Part shown: piece by piece, positions 43,794 to 53,550 of the stretch
Layout of the letters: each line of letters starts with the position of its first letter
Position numbering within the stretch: the stretch's first letter is position 1
Origin: Erysipelotrichaceae bacterium
GTDB taxonomy: Bacteria > Bacillota_I > Bacilli_A > Erysipelotrichales > Erysipelotrichaceae
Direction: 5' to 3'
Assembly (NCBI GenBank): GCA_017432545.1
Contig: JAFRJA010000158.1
Coordinates: forward strand, 1-57,566
DNA: 57,566 bases
Position numbers and translations under genes: made by a program
Notes under the pieces: generated by a model
Seen by the model: only the letters and a program-made list of their open reading frames with translations
Told to the model about the DNA's origin: nothing
Database searches by the model: none

Positions 43794-45311
43794 TCAGTAA
43801 AGCAGACTACATGGCAGATAGTTGCAGGCATTGACACGGGTGCCATACACTTCAAAGGTCAGATGCAGATGCACACCTTCCGAAGTACCGGTATTGCCCA
43901 TCTGACCGATGGTCTGTCCTCTGTAAACGTTCTGCCCGACATCGACATAAGCGCGGGTATTGAGGTGCATATAAAAGGTACGCACACCGTTCTGGTGGTT
44001 GATGATGACATAGTTGCCCATATCCCACATGTAGCCGACCGAATCAACGACACCGGAGTCGACGGCATAGACAGGTGTATATTTGCCATACAGATTGACA
44101 AAGTCAGTGCCGGTGTGACCATAATAGCAGCCCCAGCTGCAGGAAATACCCGGATTATCGACAGGCCAGACATAGTTTCCGGTACCAACCGCAATGACCT
44201 GTTTGGTTCCTACCGCAATGACACCGCGTTTAGGCTGTTTGACGATCGTTTCAGATAAAGCTTCACCTGACTGCAGTACGCCATTTGTCCACTTCTCTTC
44301 ATACAATACATTCTTGATGCCTGATTCTTCCTGAACTCTTACTTCGTAGATACCGACTTCCAGCGATTCATCTTCGATATATTCCGGAACTTCCGGAACG
44401 ATGAACTGTTGAGCCAGCCTTTCCTTGGTGACATCGACATTGATCGGCGAGGTGAAATAGGTAACGTTGAGTTCCATGCCCGGCGTCACGATCTGGGTCT
44501 CCGATTTGAGCACATTCGGATTCAGCATGACGATCTGCTTAGGCGACATATCACCGAAATAGTAACCGACACCCTGCAAGGTATCGCCTTCTCTGACGGT
44601 ATAGTATTCTCTTTCGTTGTTGTTCCAGTAACACAGGAAACGATATATTTCTTCTTCCGTTTTGAAAATAGAAGATGGTGAAACAACGGCATCCTTAGTG
44701 CTGATACTCTCTTCGATCATAGCACTCATTTCGACGGTGCCAAGTTCCTTTGGTGATTCGATCTTTTCGGAATTGCGGATCTTGCGGATCGTCTCTTCCG
44801 AAACGAAATTGGTCAGAAAACGTTCCAGGGCATTGGTGAAATCCTGATAGTCTTTGACATAGATTATCTCGTAGATACCGTCCGCGGTAGAGAATTCGAC
44901 AGCGGTCGTATTGACACCCAGAAGATCGTTATCGACCAGATAATCCATGATCCTGTCATCTACATTGGCAAAACGGGCGAAGTTCTTTTCTTCAATGATA
45001 TAGACATCTTCACCAAGACCTAAGGTCGTACCAGGAAAGTCAGTCGCATAATCGACATAGCGATCAGCCATCAGTTTGTTGAAGTTATCCATATCACTTA
45101 TGACACCGATCAGTCTTCCTTCGTGATAGATCTTGGAATAAGTCTTTTCTTTCAGACTGTAGGAAAGGACTTCCTGATTGACCAGGGACTTTTCATTTTC
45201 CAGTTCAGCTGATATTTCCACTCCTTTTTTTGATATCAGAGATCCTCCGTAAACGATGACCAGTGATAACAGAAAAGAGAGGATGATCAATAGGATATAC
45301 TGTTTTTTCAA
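43794..45311 (-). CDS. M23 family peptidoglycan endopeptidase with LysM and G5-like domains
   Basis: Exported wall hydrolase. A 505-residue protein: N-terminal anchor (YILLIILSFLLSLVIVYGGS), an unassigned region, a LysM domain near 237-285 (YYTVREGDTLQGVGYYF), a G5-like beta domain near 315-375, and a C-terminal M23 LytM domain near 395-500. The zinc and catalytic residues are all present (GHTGTDF, YMHLN, HLHLTFEV), so it is probably active, unlike some other wall enzymes in the window. It overlaps the dnaB end by 4 nt. Confidence 0.92.
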   Translation of the reverse strand: MKKQYILLIILSFLLSLVIVYGGSLISKKGVEISAELENEKSLVNQEVLSYSLKEKTYSKIYHEGRLIGVISDMDNFNKLMADRYVDYATDFPGTTLGLGEDVYIIEEKNFARFANVDDRIMDYLVDNDLLGVNTTAVEFSTADGIYEIIYVKDYQDFTNALERFLTNFVSEETIRKIRNSEKIESPKELGTVEMSAMIEESISTKDAVVSPSSIFKTEEEIYRFLCYWNNNEREYYTVREGDTLQGVGYYFGDMSPKQIVMLNPNVLKSETQIVTPGMELNVTYFTSPINVDVTKERLAQQFIVPEVPEYIEDESLEVGIYEVRVQEESGIKNVLYEEKWTNGVLQSGEALSETIVKQPKRGVIAVGTKQVIAVGTGNYVWPVDNPGISCSWGCYYGHTGTDFVNLYGKYTPVYAVDSGVVDSVGYMWDMGNYVIINHQNGVRTFYMHLNTRAYVDVGQNVYRGQTIGQMGNTGTSEGVHLHLTFEVYGTRVNACNYLPCSLLY

Positions 45312-46654
45312 TACTCTTCCTCTTGTGCGTTCTTGATACTGAAGAAAGCGTTCTGATTCTTTTCAAAAGCAAGTAAGACTTTGCCTGTAGGACCGTTACG
45401 ATGCTTAGCTATAAGCAGTTCGACATCTTCACGATCATTACTGCCCATGTCTTCATGGTTGTAATAGGCATCACGATATAAGAATAAAACAAGGTCGGCA
45501 TCCTGTTCGAGGGCTCCCGATTCTCTTAAGTCCGATAGCATCGGTCTTTTATCCTGACGGCTCTCGACGCCACGGGAAAGCTGCGACAAAGCGATGACCG
45601 GGACATTGAGTTCACGGGCCATGGCTTTGAGACGACGGGAGATCTCGGATACTTCCTGCTGACGGGAATCGGACTTGCCGGTCGCCTGAATCAGCTGGAT
45701 GTAGTCGACGATGATCATGTATAAGCCCTCTTCCTGGGCCAGTTTACGCGCTTTAGCGTACATTTCCGATACTTTGATACCTGGAGTATCGTCGATGTAA
45801 AAATGCTGGTTTTTAAGCTCCTGTGAGTTTATATTTAATGCGGACCATTCCGCATCATTAAGTTTGCCGGTACGCAGTTTCTGAATATCGATCTTGGCCT
45901 TGGCAGCCAATAATCTGATCGCCACCTGCTCCGCCGGCATTTCCAAAGAAAAGATCGCGATCGCTCCTGGCGTAACAGTGGCGGAATTCATCGCTATATT
46001 CAAGGCTAAAGCCGTCTTGCCCATGGAAGGACGGGCCGCCAGGATAATCAGATCACCCTTCTGGAAACCGGCTGTCTTGCGGTCAAGGTCATTGAATCTG
46101 CTTTTGACACCGGTTATATCCGTCCCGGCTTCCTGGATCGCCTGGATATGTTTGATCGTATCCGTAAAGACCTGCTCGCCTTTAAGGAAATCAGCATTGG
46201 TCTTGGATCTTGTGACTTCGGTGACCTTCTTTTCGACATTCTCCAGCATCTCATCGATCGAAAGTGAAGTGTCATAAGCATCATTGGAAATTTCTTCACC
46301 GACTTTTATGACTTTACGGGCCAATGACTTATTACGTACGATCTGAATATATTCTTTGGTGTTACTCGCAGAGATCGTCGCATTGGCCAGCTGCATCAGA
46401 TAATCAAGCCCACCGACCTTATCATAAATGCCGAAATCCTGAAGCTTGGAAGAAAGTGAAACCGTATCGACCTTCTCCTTGTTTTCATACATGGCCATCA
46501 TGACATTGTATATGGAACGATGTTTTTCCAGATAAAAATCCTCGGCGCTCATTCCTGCGTCAACAGTCTGCCTCATCGCTTCCGGATACAACATGATGTT
46601 GCCAAGCAAAGACTCTTCGGCCTCTATTGAATATGGCATCGATTTATTGCTCAT
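45308..46654 (-). CDS. dnaB: Replicative DNA helicase
   Basis: Hexameric 5'-3' helicase at the fork (named DnaC in Bacillus). The 448 residues begin with the usual EAEESLLGNIMLYPEA, Walker A AARPSMGKTALALN near 208-222, Walker B IIVDYIQLI, and LSQLSRGVESRQDKRPMLSDLRESGALEQDAD near 360-390. Follows rplI by two bases, as in Bacillus. Confidence 0.97.
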   Translation of the reverse strand: MSNKSMPYSIEAEESLLGNIMLYPEAMRQTVDAGMSAEDFYLEKHRSIYNVMMAMYENKEKVDTVSLSSKLQDFGIYDKVGGLDYLMQLANATISASNTKEYIQIVRNKSLARKVIKVGEEISNDAYDTSLSIDEMLENVEKKVTEVTRSKTNADFLKGEQVFTDTIKHIQAIQEAGTDITGVKSRFNDLDRKTAGFQKGDLIILAARPSMGKTALALNIAMNSATVTPGAIAIFSLEMPAEQVAIRLLAAKAKIDIQKLRTGKLNDAEWSALNINSQELKNQHFYIDDTPGIKVSEMYAKARKLAQEEGLYMIIVDYIQLIQATGKSDSRQQEVSEISRRLKAMARELNVPVIALSQLSRGVESRQDKRPMLSDLRESGALEQDADLVLFLYRDAYYNHEDMGSNDREDVELLIAKHRNGPTGKVLLAFEKNQNAFFSIKNAQEEEY

Positions 46655-46656
46655 AA

Positions 46657-47100
46657 CTATTCCTCAATCAGTTTAACTTTGATCGTTCCTATAATATCCT
46701 TATATAATTCAACTTTAATATCATAAGTTCCCAAAGAATTCAAAGGTTCATTATCCTTGATCTTCCTTTTATCGATCACAATACCCTGTTTCTTCAGTTC
46801 TTCTTCGATCTGTTTGGTCGAAACCGAACCGGAAACCTTCCCTTCTTTAGCTTTTACCTTGAATTCCAGAGTTTTAGTCGCCAGAACTTTCTTCAATTCT
46901 TCGGCTTCTTTTCTCTTCTGGGCATCCAATTTGGCTTCATCTTCCTTCTGCTTTTCCAGAATTTTCTTGGAACCGCTTGACTCCATTACTGCCAGACCTC
47001 TGGCAATCAGAAAATTACGGGCATAGCCGTCAGCTACATCTTTTATTTCCCCTTTTTTACCTACTTTAGGGACATCAGACAACAGTATTACTCTCATCAT
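46657..47100 (-). CDS. rplI: Ribosomal protein L9
   Basis: Large-subunit protein at the base of the L1 stalk. The 147 residues have the N-domain [31 protein letters not shown], a long lysine/alanine helix and the C-domain. Two adjacent ATGs follow AAAGGAGT; the second may be the true start. The 5' end overlaps gdpP by about 26 nt, in a different frame. Confidence 0.96.
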   Translation of the reverse strand: MMRVILLSDVPKVGKKGEIKDVADGYARNFLIARGLAVMESSGSKKILEKQKEDEAKLDAQKRKEAEELKKVLATKTLEFKVKAKEGKVSGSVSTKQIEEELKKQGIVIDKRKIKDNEPLNSLGTYDIKVELYKDIIGTIKVKLIEE

Positions 47101-49039
47101 TTACTCCTTTAAAATATTCATCCAGGATCTTCAACAGATCCGCTTCCAGTTTAGCGACACTGCTATCAGTCACCTGAAGTCCAGCCGCTGTCATATGACC
47201 ACCTCCATGCATCTTCTCCATGATGGTCTGAACATTGATCTTGCCATTTGACCTTGCCGAGATGATCGTTTCCCCTTTATCGGAATTACAGATGACAAAG
47301 GCTGCTTCGATCTCCTTGGCTTTGACCATGATATCACAGGCCTGCGAGGCAATGGAACGCGAGAAGGTCCCTTCGCTTTGCGCCGCAATGATTACATCAT
47401 TCTTGTATAATTTGCCGACATTGATCAGTCTGCTTCTTTCTATGACATTGCCATAAGGCTCTGAAGCCAGTTCATCACAAACCATCGGATCAGCGCCATA
47501 GCTTCTGAGCATCTTCGCTACATCAAATGTCCTTGAACCGGTCCTGACTCTGAAGTGATCGGTATCGATCATGATGCCCAGATACATGATATTGGCTTCT
47601 TCCGAAGTAATATCGATATTCTTGAAGAAGAACGGGAACAGTTCCGCGATCAGTTCAGTTGCCGAAGAGGCTGAAGCCTCGATATATAACATCATCGCAA
47701 TGACATCGAGATCCGCTCTGCGGCGGTGATGGTCCAGAATGATGATCCGTTTAGCTTCCTTGAGGATATTGGAACCATTGGATTGAGCCGCACTGTGATG
47801 ATCGACCATGATTACCAAGGTGTCGTCATTTAACTGGTCCATCGCTTCAGTTTCCGAAACAAAGCGGTGTTTGGCTTCGATTACCTTACTGTATTTACTG
47901 ACGACATCGGCGATCATTGGTTCCATACCACCGGATTTGGCAACGATATAAGGTTTCTTATTCAAAGAGATAACAATATTGGACATCGCAATAGCCGAAC
48001 CAACACAATCCGCATCCATATCTTTGTGACCGACAATGATCACACTGGATGATTTTTCGATCAGATCCTTGATCGAGTTGGCCGTAACACGAAGTTTAGT
48101 CTTGCTCTGTTTTTCTCTGGCTTCGGTATTGCCGCCATAGAACATCGTCTCTTCTCCGGCCTTTTTGACAACGACCTGGTCACCGCCTCTGGCTTGAGAC
48201 AGATCCAGAAGATCTTCCAGTATTTCATCCAATTCTTCATAGTTGTCAGAGCCTCTGGCAAAAGCCATGGAGATAGTTACATCGGTATTACCTTCACTTG
48301 AGACTTTTCTTACCGTCCTCAAGATCGAAAAACGGTCATTTCTGATCTTCTCATAAGTCTCTTCGTTCATGTTGAGCAACATTCTGTTGTTGCGAAGCGT
48401 ATGATAAACGACCCCGAATTTCTTGAAATACTCAATGACGGGGACCTTGATATTCGCGTTTATATATGCCAGCTCATCTTCCGACATGCTGGCTTCATCA
48501 TAGTTGTCATAGACCAGATAGCCAAGTACCGGATTCTGATCATCCAATTTCTTGTCCAGGTCGAATTCTCTGGTGATGTTTTTGAAAGTTATGACATTCG
48601 CATTATCGACTTTCCTGACAGAGAACTTCTCATCATTGATGATGACGATATGATTGTTTGCTTCATTGGAGATCATCTCCTGAAGTTCAGGAAGCCAGTT
48701 TAATAACTTTTCCCCCAGATGGTCCATATTCTTCTTCACAAAGAAATCGGACATGAAAGTGATCTCATAATTCTCGTCATAGACGATGATACCGATATCG
48801 CCATGAGAAAGTACTTCCTTATAGGACAATTCCAGGTTGTTTTCAATATCTTTGGTCATCTCTCTTCTGATCCGATCCAGAGAAGAGTAGATTATGCCCA
48901 ATAAAATCGAGAACAGGATCAGGATCAGTGCGCTGATGATGATATCGGTCTTGAAGAAAAAATAAAGAAAAGCCAGCGCGATGACCACACCGATGATCGT
49001 AAACAGAGACAGTAAGGATATGAAGCGCATCCTTCTCAT
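47075..49039 (-). CDS. gdpP: Cyclic-di-AMP phosphodiesterase GdpP (YybT)
   Basis: Hydrolyses c-di-AMP, controlling potassium, osmotic and wall homeostasis. A 654-residue protein: two N-terminal helices ([41 protein letters not shown]), a PAS-like region, a degenerate GGDEF domain (about 170-310, no GGDEF motif), and a DHH/DHHA1 catalytic domain from about 340 ([39 protein letters not shown]). Conserved yybS-gdpP-rplI-dnaB order. Confidence 0.96.
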   Translation of the reverse strand: MRRMRFISLLSLFTIIGVVIALAFLYFFFKTDIIISALILILFSILLGIIYSSLDRIRREMTKDIENNLELSYKEVLSHGDIGIIVYDENYEITFMSDFFVKKNMDHLGEKLLNWLPELQEMISNEANNHIVIINDEKFSVRKVDNANVITFKNITREFDLDKKLDDQNPVLGYLVYDNYDEASMSEDELAYINANIKVPVIEYFKKFGVVYHTLRNNRMLLNMNEETYEKIRNDRFSILRTVRKVSSEGNTDVTISMAFARGSDNYEELDEILEDLLDLSQARGGDQVVVKKAGEETMFYGGNTEAREKQSKTKLRVTANSIKDLIEKSSSVIIVGHKDMDADCVGSAIAMSNIVISLNKKPYIVAKSGGMEPMIADVVSKYSKVIEAKHRFVSETEAMDQLNDDTLVIMVDHHSAAQSNGSNILKEAKRIIILDHHRRRADLDVIAMMLYIEASASSATELIAELFPFFFKNIDITSEEANIMYLGIMIDTDHFRVRTGSRTFDVAKMLRSYGADPMVCDELASEPYGNVIERSRLINVGKLYKNDVIIAAQSEGTFSRSIASQACDIMVKAKEIEAAFVICNSDKGETIISARSNGKINVQTIMEKMHGGGHMTAAGLQVTDSSVAKLEADLLKILDEYFKGVNDESNTVV

Positions 49040-49995
49040 TGTATTTGTTTCTGCTCCTGTACCTTTCTTTCGAGATAGCTCCTAAGCGGTCCGGTCGCAT
49101 ATAAAAAACCGAGCATCATCAAGACCGTAAAAAGGAACGGAATAAGGAATGCCAGCAGGATAAAAATTCCGCCGATATTGCGATGTAAGACCATCGATCC
49201 GAATAAGATAATGAAAATATAGCCATAGTAGAGCAAGACCATGGCTCCTAAGATCGAAAAGATCAGTATCGCATAGTAAACGATCTCATTGTCTTTGAAA
49301 TAAGTGATCAGATAGGACGATGATACGGCAAATAATGATATATAGCCCAGAACCGGATTAGGTTTGATCTCATAGATATTGGTGTTGCCCAGATCCTTGA
49401 TCTTGAATTTCTTCAGTAAGAAGATCGAGATCAGATGGATCAGAAGTCCTTCCATGATACCCATCAGGATCGTGGACATGACAAACAGTACGCCGATGAT
49501 CTTACCTAGATCAAGACCGATCGATGCAAAAACGGCTCCGTAGTCAAAGCCCGTCAGATTCTTGGCTTCATTGAAAGCTTCAAGGTATTCATTGGCCATC
49601 TGCGTGATCGGGAAACCCAATAACGGATAGACCACAAAAGAAGCGATCAGTTCGCCAATGGTATAGGTTATCATCGCCGAGAACATCAGAAAACGGCGGC
49701 TTTTGTTTTTGGTGATGAAATAGGAATAGACCATGCCGGTAAAAATTCCGACCGGCACATAGATGAGATAGGTCATCCTGAAATTTCCCAATAAAAAAGA
49801 AATGATCAAAAGGCCCACGCTCAGCATCACTCCGTCTTTGAGCGTATGCATGGTAGCGTACATGATTATAACGACCGGCATCATCAGAACGATCAGTTCC
49901 GTGAACCAGTAGGCAGTCATTCGATCGAGTAAAATAAGAGCTCCGATGATCGCCAGCATCATCGCGCCCTGTGTCAGTTTTTTCGTTTGATTCAT
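49036..49995 (-). CDS. yybS: YybS-like membrane protein (DUF2232)
   Basis: About 319 residues from the ATG at 49995, with eight or nine hydrophobic helices (LTQGAMMLAIIGALILLDR; LIVLMMPVVIIMYATM; FLMFSAMITYTIGELIASF and others). It resembles DUF2232/YybS proteins found before gdpP; the function is not known. A longer frame upstream lies in the rpsR tail and is unlikely. It overlaps gdpP by 4 nt and begins its transcript with a TATAAT seven bases before the ATG. Confidence 0.85.
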   Translation of the reverse strand: MNQTKKLTQGAMMLAIIGALILLDRMTAYWFTELIVLMMPVVIIMYATMHTLKDGVMLSVGLLIISFLLGNFRMTYLIYVPVGIFTGMVYSYFITKNKSRRFLMFSAMITYTIGELIASFVVYPLLGFPITQMANEYLEAFNEAKNLTGFDYGAVFASIGLDLGKIIGVLFVMSTILMGIMEGLLIHLISIFLLKKFKIKDLGNTNIYEIKPNPVLGYISLFAVSSSYLITYFKDNEIVYYAILIFSILGAMVLLYYGYIFIILFGSMVLHRNIGGIFILLAFLIPFLFTVLMMLGFLYATGPLRSYLERKVQEQKQIQ

Positions 49996-50008
49996 ATAAT
50001 CTATTATA
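49996..50008 (-). promoter_or_regulatory. -10 element directly before yybS
   Basis: TATAAT (50008-50003) followed by seven bases and the yybS ATG at 49995; no Shine-Dalgarno. It lies immediately after the rpsR terminator, so yybS-gdpP-rplI-dnaB can start here with an almost leaderless mRNA. Confidence 0.55.
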
Positions 50009-50033
50009 AAACAAACCTCCACATACGTGGAGG
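50009..50033 (-). terminator. Terminator of the rpsF-ssb-rpsR operon
   Basis: Minus-strand stem CCTCCAC / GTGGAGG (50033-50027 with 50022-50016), followed by TTTGTTTT. It sits nine bases after the rpsR stop. Confidence 0.75.
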
Positions 50034-50041
50034 ATAGTTTA

Positions 50042-50272
50042 TTAATCGGCGATATAAGGTAATAAAGCCATCTGACGTGCTCTCTTGATCGCTGTTGACA
50101 GCATTCTCTGATACTTGGCACTGGTGCCGGTCACACGTCTAGGAGTGATCTTTCCGTTAGGAGAGATGAACTTCTTTAATAACTCTACATCTTTATAATC
50201 GATATATTCGATCTTGTTCTTGGTGAAGTAACAGACCTTCTTATATCCGACTCTCTGTTTTCTAAAAGCCAT
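50042..50272 (-). CDS. rpsR: Ribosomal protein S18
   Basis: A 76-residue small-subunit protein that pairs with S6 on the platform. Recognisable by [25 protein letters not shown] and [22 protein letters not shown]. Preceded by AAAGGAA. Final gene of rpsF-ssb-rpsR. Confidence 0.97.
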   Translation of the reverse strand: MAFRKQRVGYKKVCYFTKNKIEYIDYKDVELLKKFISPNGKITPRRVTGTSAKYQRMLSTAIKRARQMALLPYIAD

Positions 50273-50289
50273 TTTGATTCCTTTCTATA

Positions 50290-50793
50290 TCAATAAAACG
50301 GTAAATCATCACTGGAGATATCCAGTGAAGGAGTATTGGAGAAATCATCATCCATACTCTCAAAACCCGGATCCACACTAGGTGTAAAAGTCTGGTTGTT
50401 TGAACCATAACTGTTATTCTGTGCAAAACTGTTCGGTGCATAGTTATTTGTACCGGCATTTTGACCACTTCTGTTAGAAATGATCTGCACATTATCAGCT
50501 ACGACTTCCGTCACATAGACCCTGCCATTCTGACCTTCATAACTTCTGGTCTGGATCCTTCCTTCAACAGCTACGATCGTGCCCTTTCCGGCATACTGAG
50601 CCAGAAAATCTGCTGACTGCCTCCAGGCGATGCAGTTGATAAAATCCGCATTTTGTCCGTTTGCCTGCTGAGACTGAAAACGACGATCGATCGCAACGGT
50701 GAAGTTGCATACAGAAGCATTAGAATTAGTCTTTTTCAGTTCGATGTCTTTAGTCAGACGACCTACTAAAGTAACTCTGTTGATATTGATCAT
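50290..50793 (-). CDS. ssb: Single-stranded DNA-binding protein
   Basis: Coats single-stranded DNA in replication and repair and recruits partners by its C-terminal tip. 167 residues: an OB fold (about 1-105, MININRVTLVGRLTKDIELK; VEGRIQTRSYEGQNGRVYVTEVV), a Gln/Asn/Gly-rich linker, and an acidic tip DISSDDLPFY. The tip is unusual in having Tyr after the terminal Phe that partner proteins normally read. It directly abuts rpsF. Confidence 0.97.
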   Translation of the reverse strand: MININRVTLVGRLTKDIELKKTNSNASVCNFTVAIDRRFQSQQANGQNADFINCIAWRQSADFLAQYAGKGTIVAVEGRIQTRSYEGQNGRVYVTEVVADNVQIISNRSGQNAGTNNYAPNSFAQNNSYGSNNQTFTPSVDPGFESMDDDFSNTPSLDISSDDLPFY

Positions 50794-51096
50794 TTATTTG
50801 CTTCCTTTTTTTTCATCACCACAGATAGTCATCATTCTGACGATGTCATTGTTGATGCCCATCAGACGTTTGAATTCGTTCAAGCCATCTACGTCAACGG
50901 TATAAGTTACTACAACATAGTAACCCTTGGACATATGGTCGATCTCATAAGCGAAATCTCTCATGCCCCAATCGTCAACATTGTCGATCTTGCCGCCATG
51001 AGCGGTGATGACACCATGCATCTGCTCAACTAAAGCAGCTCTGGCAGCATCGTCAAGCGTAGACTTGATGATATACATTGTCTCGTATTGTTTCAT
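50794..51096 (-). CDS. rpsF: Ribosomal protein S6
   Basis: A 100-residue small-subunit protein. Features: YETMYIIKSTLDDAARAALVEQMHGVI, DDWGMRDFAYEIDHMSKGYYVVVTY and LNEFKRLMGINNDIVRMMTI. Strong AAGGAGGT ribosome binding site. First gene of the S6-SSB-S18 operon, with its own promoter and a leader hairpin. Confidence 0.97.
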   Translation of the reverse strand: MKQYETMYIIKSTLDDAARAALVEQMHGVITAHGGKIDNVDDWGMRDFAYEIDHMSKGYYVVVTYTVDVDGLNEFKRLMGINNDIVRMMTICGDEKKGSK

Positions 51097-51121
51097 GTTT
51101 TACCTCCTTCTGGACTAAACG

Positions 51122-51135
51122 GCCTGTCACCAGGC
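51122..51135 (-). promoter_or_regulatory. Leader hairpin upstream of rpsF
   Basis: Stem GCCTG / CAGGC with GTGA loop, about 26 nt before the rpsF start, followed by CG on the minus strand. Many rpsF leaders bind the S6:S18 dimer through a CCG-containing hairpin; this stem is a candidate, but I could not confirm the motif. Confidence 0.4.
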
Positions 51136-51162
51136 AAGGAATAGTTATCTATTCGCTTGCTT

Positions 51163-51191
51163 ATTATATATCAGGGAACTTTATTATGCAA
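51163..51191 (-). promoter_or_regulatory. Promoter of rpsF-ssb-rpsR
   Basis: TTGCAT (51191-51186), 17-nt spacer, TATAAT (51168-51163) on the minus strand, giving a leader of about 60 nt. It lies back to back with the rqcH promoter. Confidence 0.7.
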
Positions 51192-51207
51192 TATATAAAT
51201 TTTCTTT

Positions 51208-51219
51208 TAAAATAAGGGT
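51208..51219 (+). promoter_or_regulatory. -10 element directly before rqcH
   Basis: TAAAAT (51208-51213), six bases, then ATG at 51220. The bases between (AAGGGT) touch the start codon too closely to act as a normal Shine-Dalgarno. The transcript is predicted to be leaderless. Confidence 0.5.
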
Positions 51220-52845
51220 ATGGCCTTAGACGGAATAACCTTATATAAAGTCAGAGAAGATCTTATAAAATACCTGCCGATAAGGATCAACCGCATTGCG
51301 GAGACCTCGAAAACCGAAGTTGTTTTCAACGTTCACACCAATGGTGAAAGATGCAATCTGGTGATGAATTTCCATTCCAATTTCAATCATCTGTGTCTTT
51401 CGGAAAGAAGTTTCTCCTCCTACTCAGATCCATCAACTTTCATCATGGTCCTGAGGAAATACCTGCTCAACGGTTTCATCTATCAGATCGATCAGTTTGA
51501 CTACGACCGTTTTCTGATCATGCATATTAAAGCAAGAAACGAATTATATGATGAAAAGGAATACCTGCTTTCCGTAGAACTGATGGGCAAGTATGCCAAT
51601 CTGATCTTAGTCGGTGATGATAACCGGATCATCGATGCCTTAAAGAAGATCCCACCATACGAAAATACCAGAAGAACGATCCTGCCGGGAGCGGAATTCG
51701 TCTTACCTGATAAACAGAACAAAAAAGATCCCTTCACAACTGATGATATCGATCTCTCTGATTCTTTAGTCAAACAGCTGCAGGGTTTTTCAAGACTTCT
51801 GGAAGATGAAGTGCGTTTCCGTTTAAAGAATGATTCTTTCCGAAACATTATGAATAAGATCAGAGAGTCTCATTCGCTTTTCCTGCATAAAAAGAACGAT
51901 AGCTATGATTTCCATATCATCCCTTTAACTCATCTATATGATGATTTCCTTGAAATGGATATCCAGGAAGGCTTTGATCTGATCTACCGTGAAGATGATG
52001 AAAAAGAAAGAATCAGGAATATTTCCGATGATCTCTATAAAGTCGTCAAAAGACAGCTGAAGCATTATGACACCAAGATCCTAAAACTGAAGAATTCACT
52101 TGAAGACGCCTTGAACCTGCAGAACGACAAGTTATGCGGTGATCTTTTATACACCTATGAAGATCTTGATCAGAAAGGCCTGAAAGAACTGAAGATAGCT
52201 GATTTTGAAGGGAATGAGCAATCAATAAAACTTGATCCGAAGTTATCGGTAAAAGCCAATGCCAATAAGTATTACAACACTTATCAGAAAAAGCGCAAAG
52301 GTAAAGTCTATATCGAGGAACAGATCGAGATCGCGGAAAAAGAAAAAGAATACTTTGAGGCACTTAATGAACAGCTCAATATCGCCAATTACGCCGATGC
52401 GCTCGATATAAAGGATGAACTGTTACGCTACGGTTATCTCAAGAAGCACCAGCAGAAAAACACCCGCAAAAAGAAAGTCAATCTCTACCAGACCAAGATC
52501 GATGGCTATACGATCACCTTCGGCAAAAACAATATCCAGAACAGTTTCCTTTCTTTTGACTATGCCCACAGTAACTACACCTGGTTCCACGCCAAGCAGT
52601 TCCATGGTTCTCATGTCGTAGTGGACAGCGATAAGCCAAGTGAAAAGATCATCAGGATCTGTGCCAACCTGGCGGCCTATTACTCAAAGGGACGTTACTC
52701 CTCTTCCGTTCCCGTCGATTATTGTCTGGTGAAGGAACTTAAAAAAGTCAAAGGTTCAAAACCAGGCTTTGTGACTTTCCGCAATTATCATACGATCTAT
52801 ATCGATCCTTATGAGGATAAGGAATTAGAGATCACTTCGATCTAG
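51220..52845 (+). CDS. rqcH: Ribosome quality control protein RqcH (NFACT family)
   Basis: Binds stalled 50S subunits with peptidyl-tRNA and directs addition of C-terminal alanine tails. A 541-residue NFACT protein, formerly called fibronectin-binding protein. NFACT-N near 1-190 (MALDGITLYKVREDL; SVELMGKYANLILVGDDNRIIDALKKI; the conserved Asp-Arg in FDYDRFLIM), a helical/coiled-coil middle, and NFACT-R near 420-530 (HAKQFHGSHVVVD; AAYYSKGRYSSSVPVDYCLVKELKKVKGSKPG). Its 3' end overlaps convergent rluB by 21 nt. Confidence 0.94.
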   Translation: MALDGITLYKVREDLIKYLPIRINRIAETSKTEVVFNVHTNGERCNLVMNFHSNFNHLCLSERSFSSYSDPSTFIMVLRKYLLNGFIYQIDQFDYDRFLIMHIKARNELYDEKEYLLSVELMGKYANLILVGDDNRIIDALKKIPPYENTRRTILPGAEFVLPDKQNKKDPFTTDDIDLSDSLVKQLQGFSRLLEDEVRFRLKNDSFRNIMNKIRESHSLFLHKKNDSYDFHIIPLTHLYDDFLEMDIQEGFDLIYREDDEKERIRNISDDLYKVVKRQLKHYDTKILKLKNSLEDALNLQNDKLCGDLLYTYEDLDQKGLKELKIADFEGNEQSIKLDPKLSVKANANKYYNTYQKKRKGKVYIEEQIEIAEKEKEYFEALNEQLNIANYADALDIKDELLRYGYLKKHQQKNTRKKKVNLYQTKIDGYTITFGKNNIQNSFLSFDYAHSNYTWFHAKQFHGSHVVVDSDKPSEKIIRICANLAAYYSKGRYSSSVPVDYCLVKELKKVKGSKPGFVTFRNYHTIYIDPYEDKELEITSI

Positions 52846-53550
52846 ATATCTTTTAAGTTTCTTTATCTCAAAAGGTTTCAGCTGGCGGTATTCACCGCTT
52901 TTTAAATCACCCAGTTCAAGATTTCCTTCTTTGATACGATGTAACCTGATAACTTTATAACCGACGGTTTCAAACATCTTTCTGATCTCACGGTTTTTAC
53001 CTTCGTGTATACAGACCAAAAGAGAACTGGTTTTACGGTTGTTGTTTCTGTAAGTTAAAGTGATCTTGGCCGGAGCACTGATATAATCATCGATCTTGAC
53101 CCCTTTTTCCAGTTTTTTGATCTCATTATCAGATATCAGCCCATCGATCTTTACTTCATAAACTTTTTCAACTTCGTATTTAGGATGGATCAGCTTCTGC
53201 ATGAGTTCACCGTCATTGCTCAAAAGGATGAGACCGGAAGAATCATAATCGAGCCTGCCTAAAGGATAAAGACGGTATTTGCTCTCAACAAGATCGGTAA
53301 CACACTTCCTGCCCTTGTCATCGCTGACCGAAGAGATCACGTTTATCGGCTTGTTCAACATATAAACGACTTTTTCTTCCGTAGTTATCGGTCTATTATC
53401 CACCATGATCTCATCATTAAAATCGGCTTTATAACCAAGCTCTCGGATAACTTCTCCATTTACTTTTACTTTGCCAGCCAGGATCAGTTCTTCGGCTTTT
53501 CTTCTTGAACAGATTCCACTGTGTGCAATGATTTTCTGAAGTCTTTCCAC
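52825..53550 (-). CDS. rluB: RsuA/RluB-type rRNA pseudouridine synthase
   Basis: Converts uridine to pseudouridine in rRNA. The 241 residues have an S4 domain (ERLQKIIAHSGICSRRKAEELI, residues 2-23), catalytic Asp in YPLGRLDYDSSGLILLSNDGEL near 95-116, and IHEGKNREIRKMFETVGYKVIRLHR near the end. The family holds RluB, RluE, RluF and RsuA, so the exact site is uncertain. It overlaps the GH73-like gene by 67 nt and convergent rqcH by 21 nt, an unusually compressed arrangement. Confidence 0.92.
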   Translation of the reverse strand: MERLQKIIAHSGICSRRKAEELILAGKVKVNGEVIRELGYKADFNDEIMVDNRPITTEEKVVYMLNKPINVISSVSDDKGRKCVTDLVESKYRLYPLGRLDYDSSGLILLSNDGELMQKLIHPKYEVEKVYEVKIDGLISDNEIKKLEKGVKIDDYISAPAKITLTYRNNNRKTSSLLVCIHEGKNREIRKMFETVGYKVIRLHRIKEGNLELGDLKSGEYRQLKPFEIKKLKRYLDRSDL

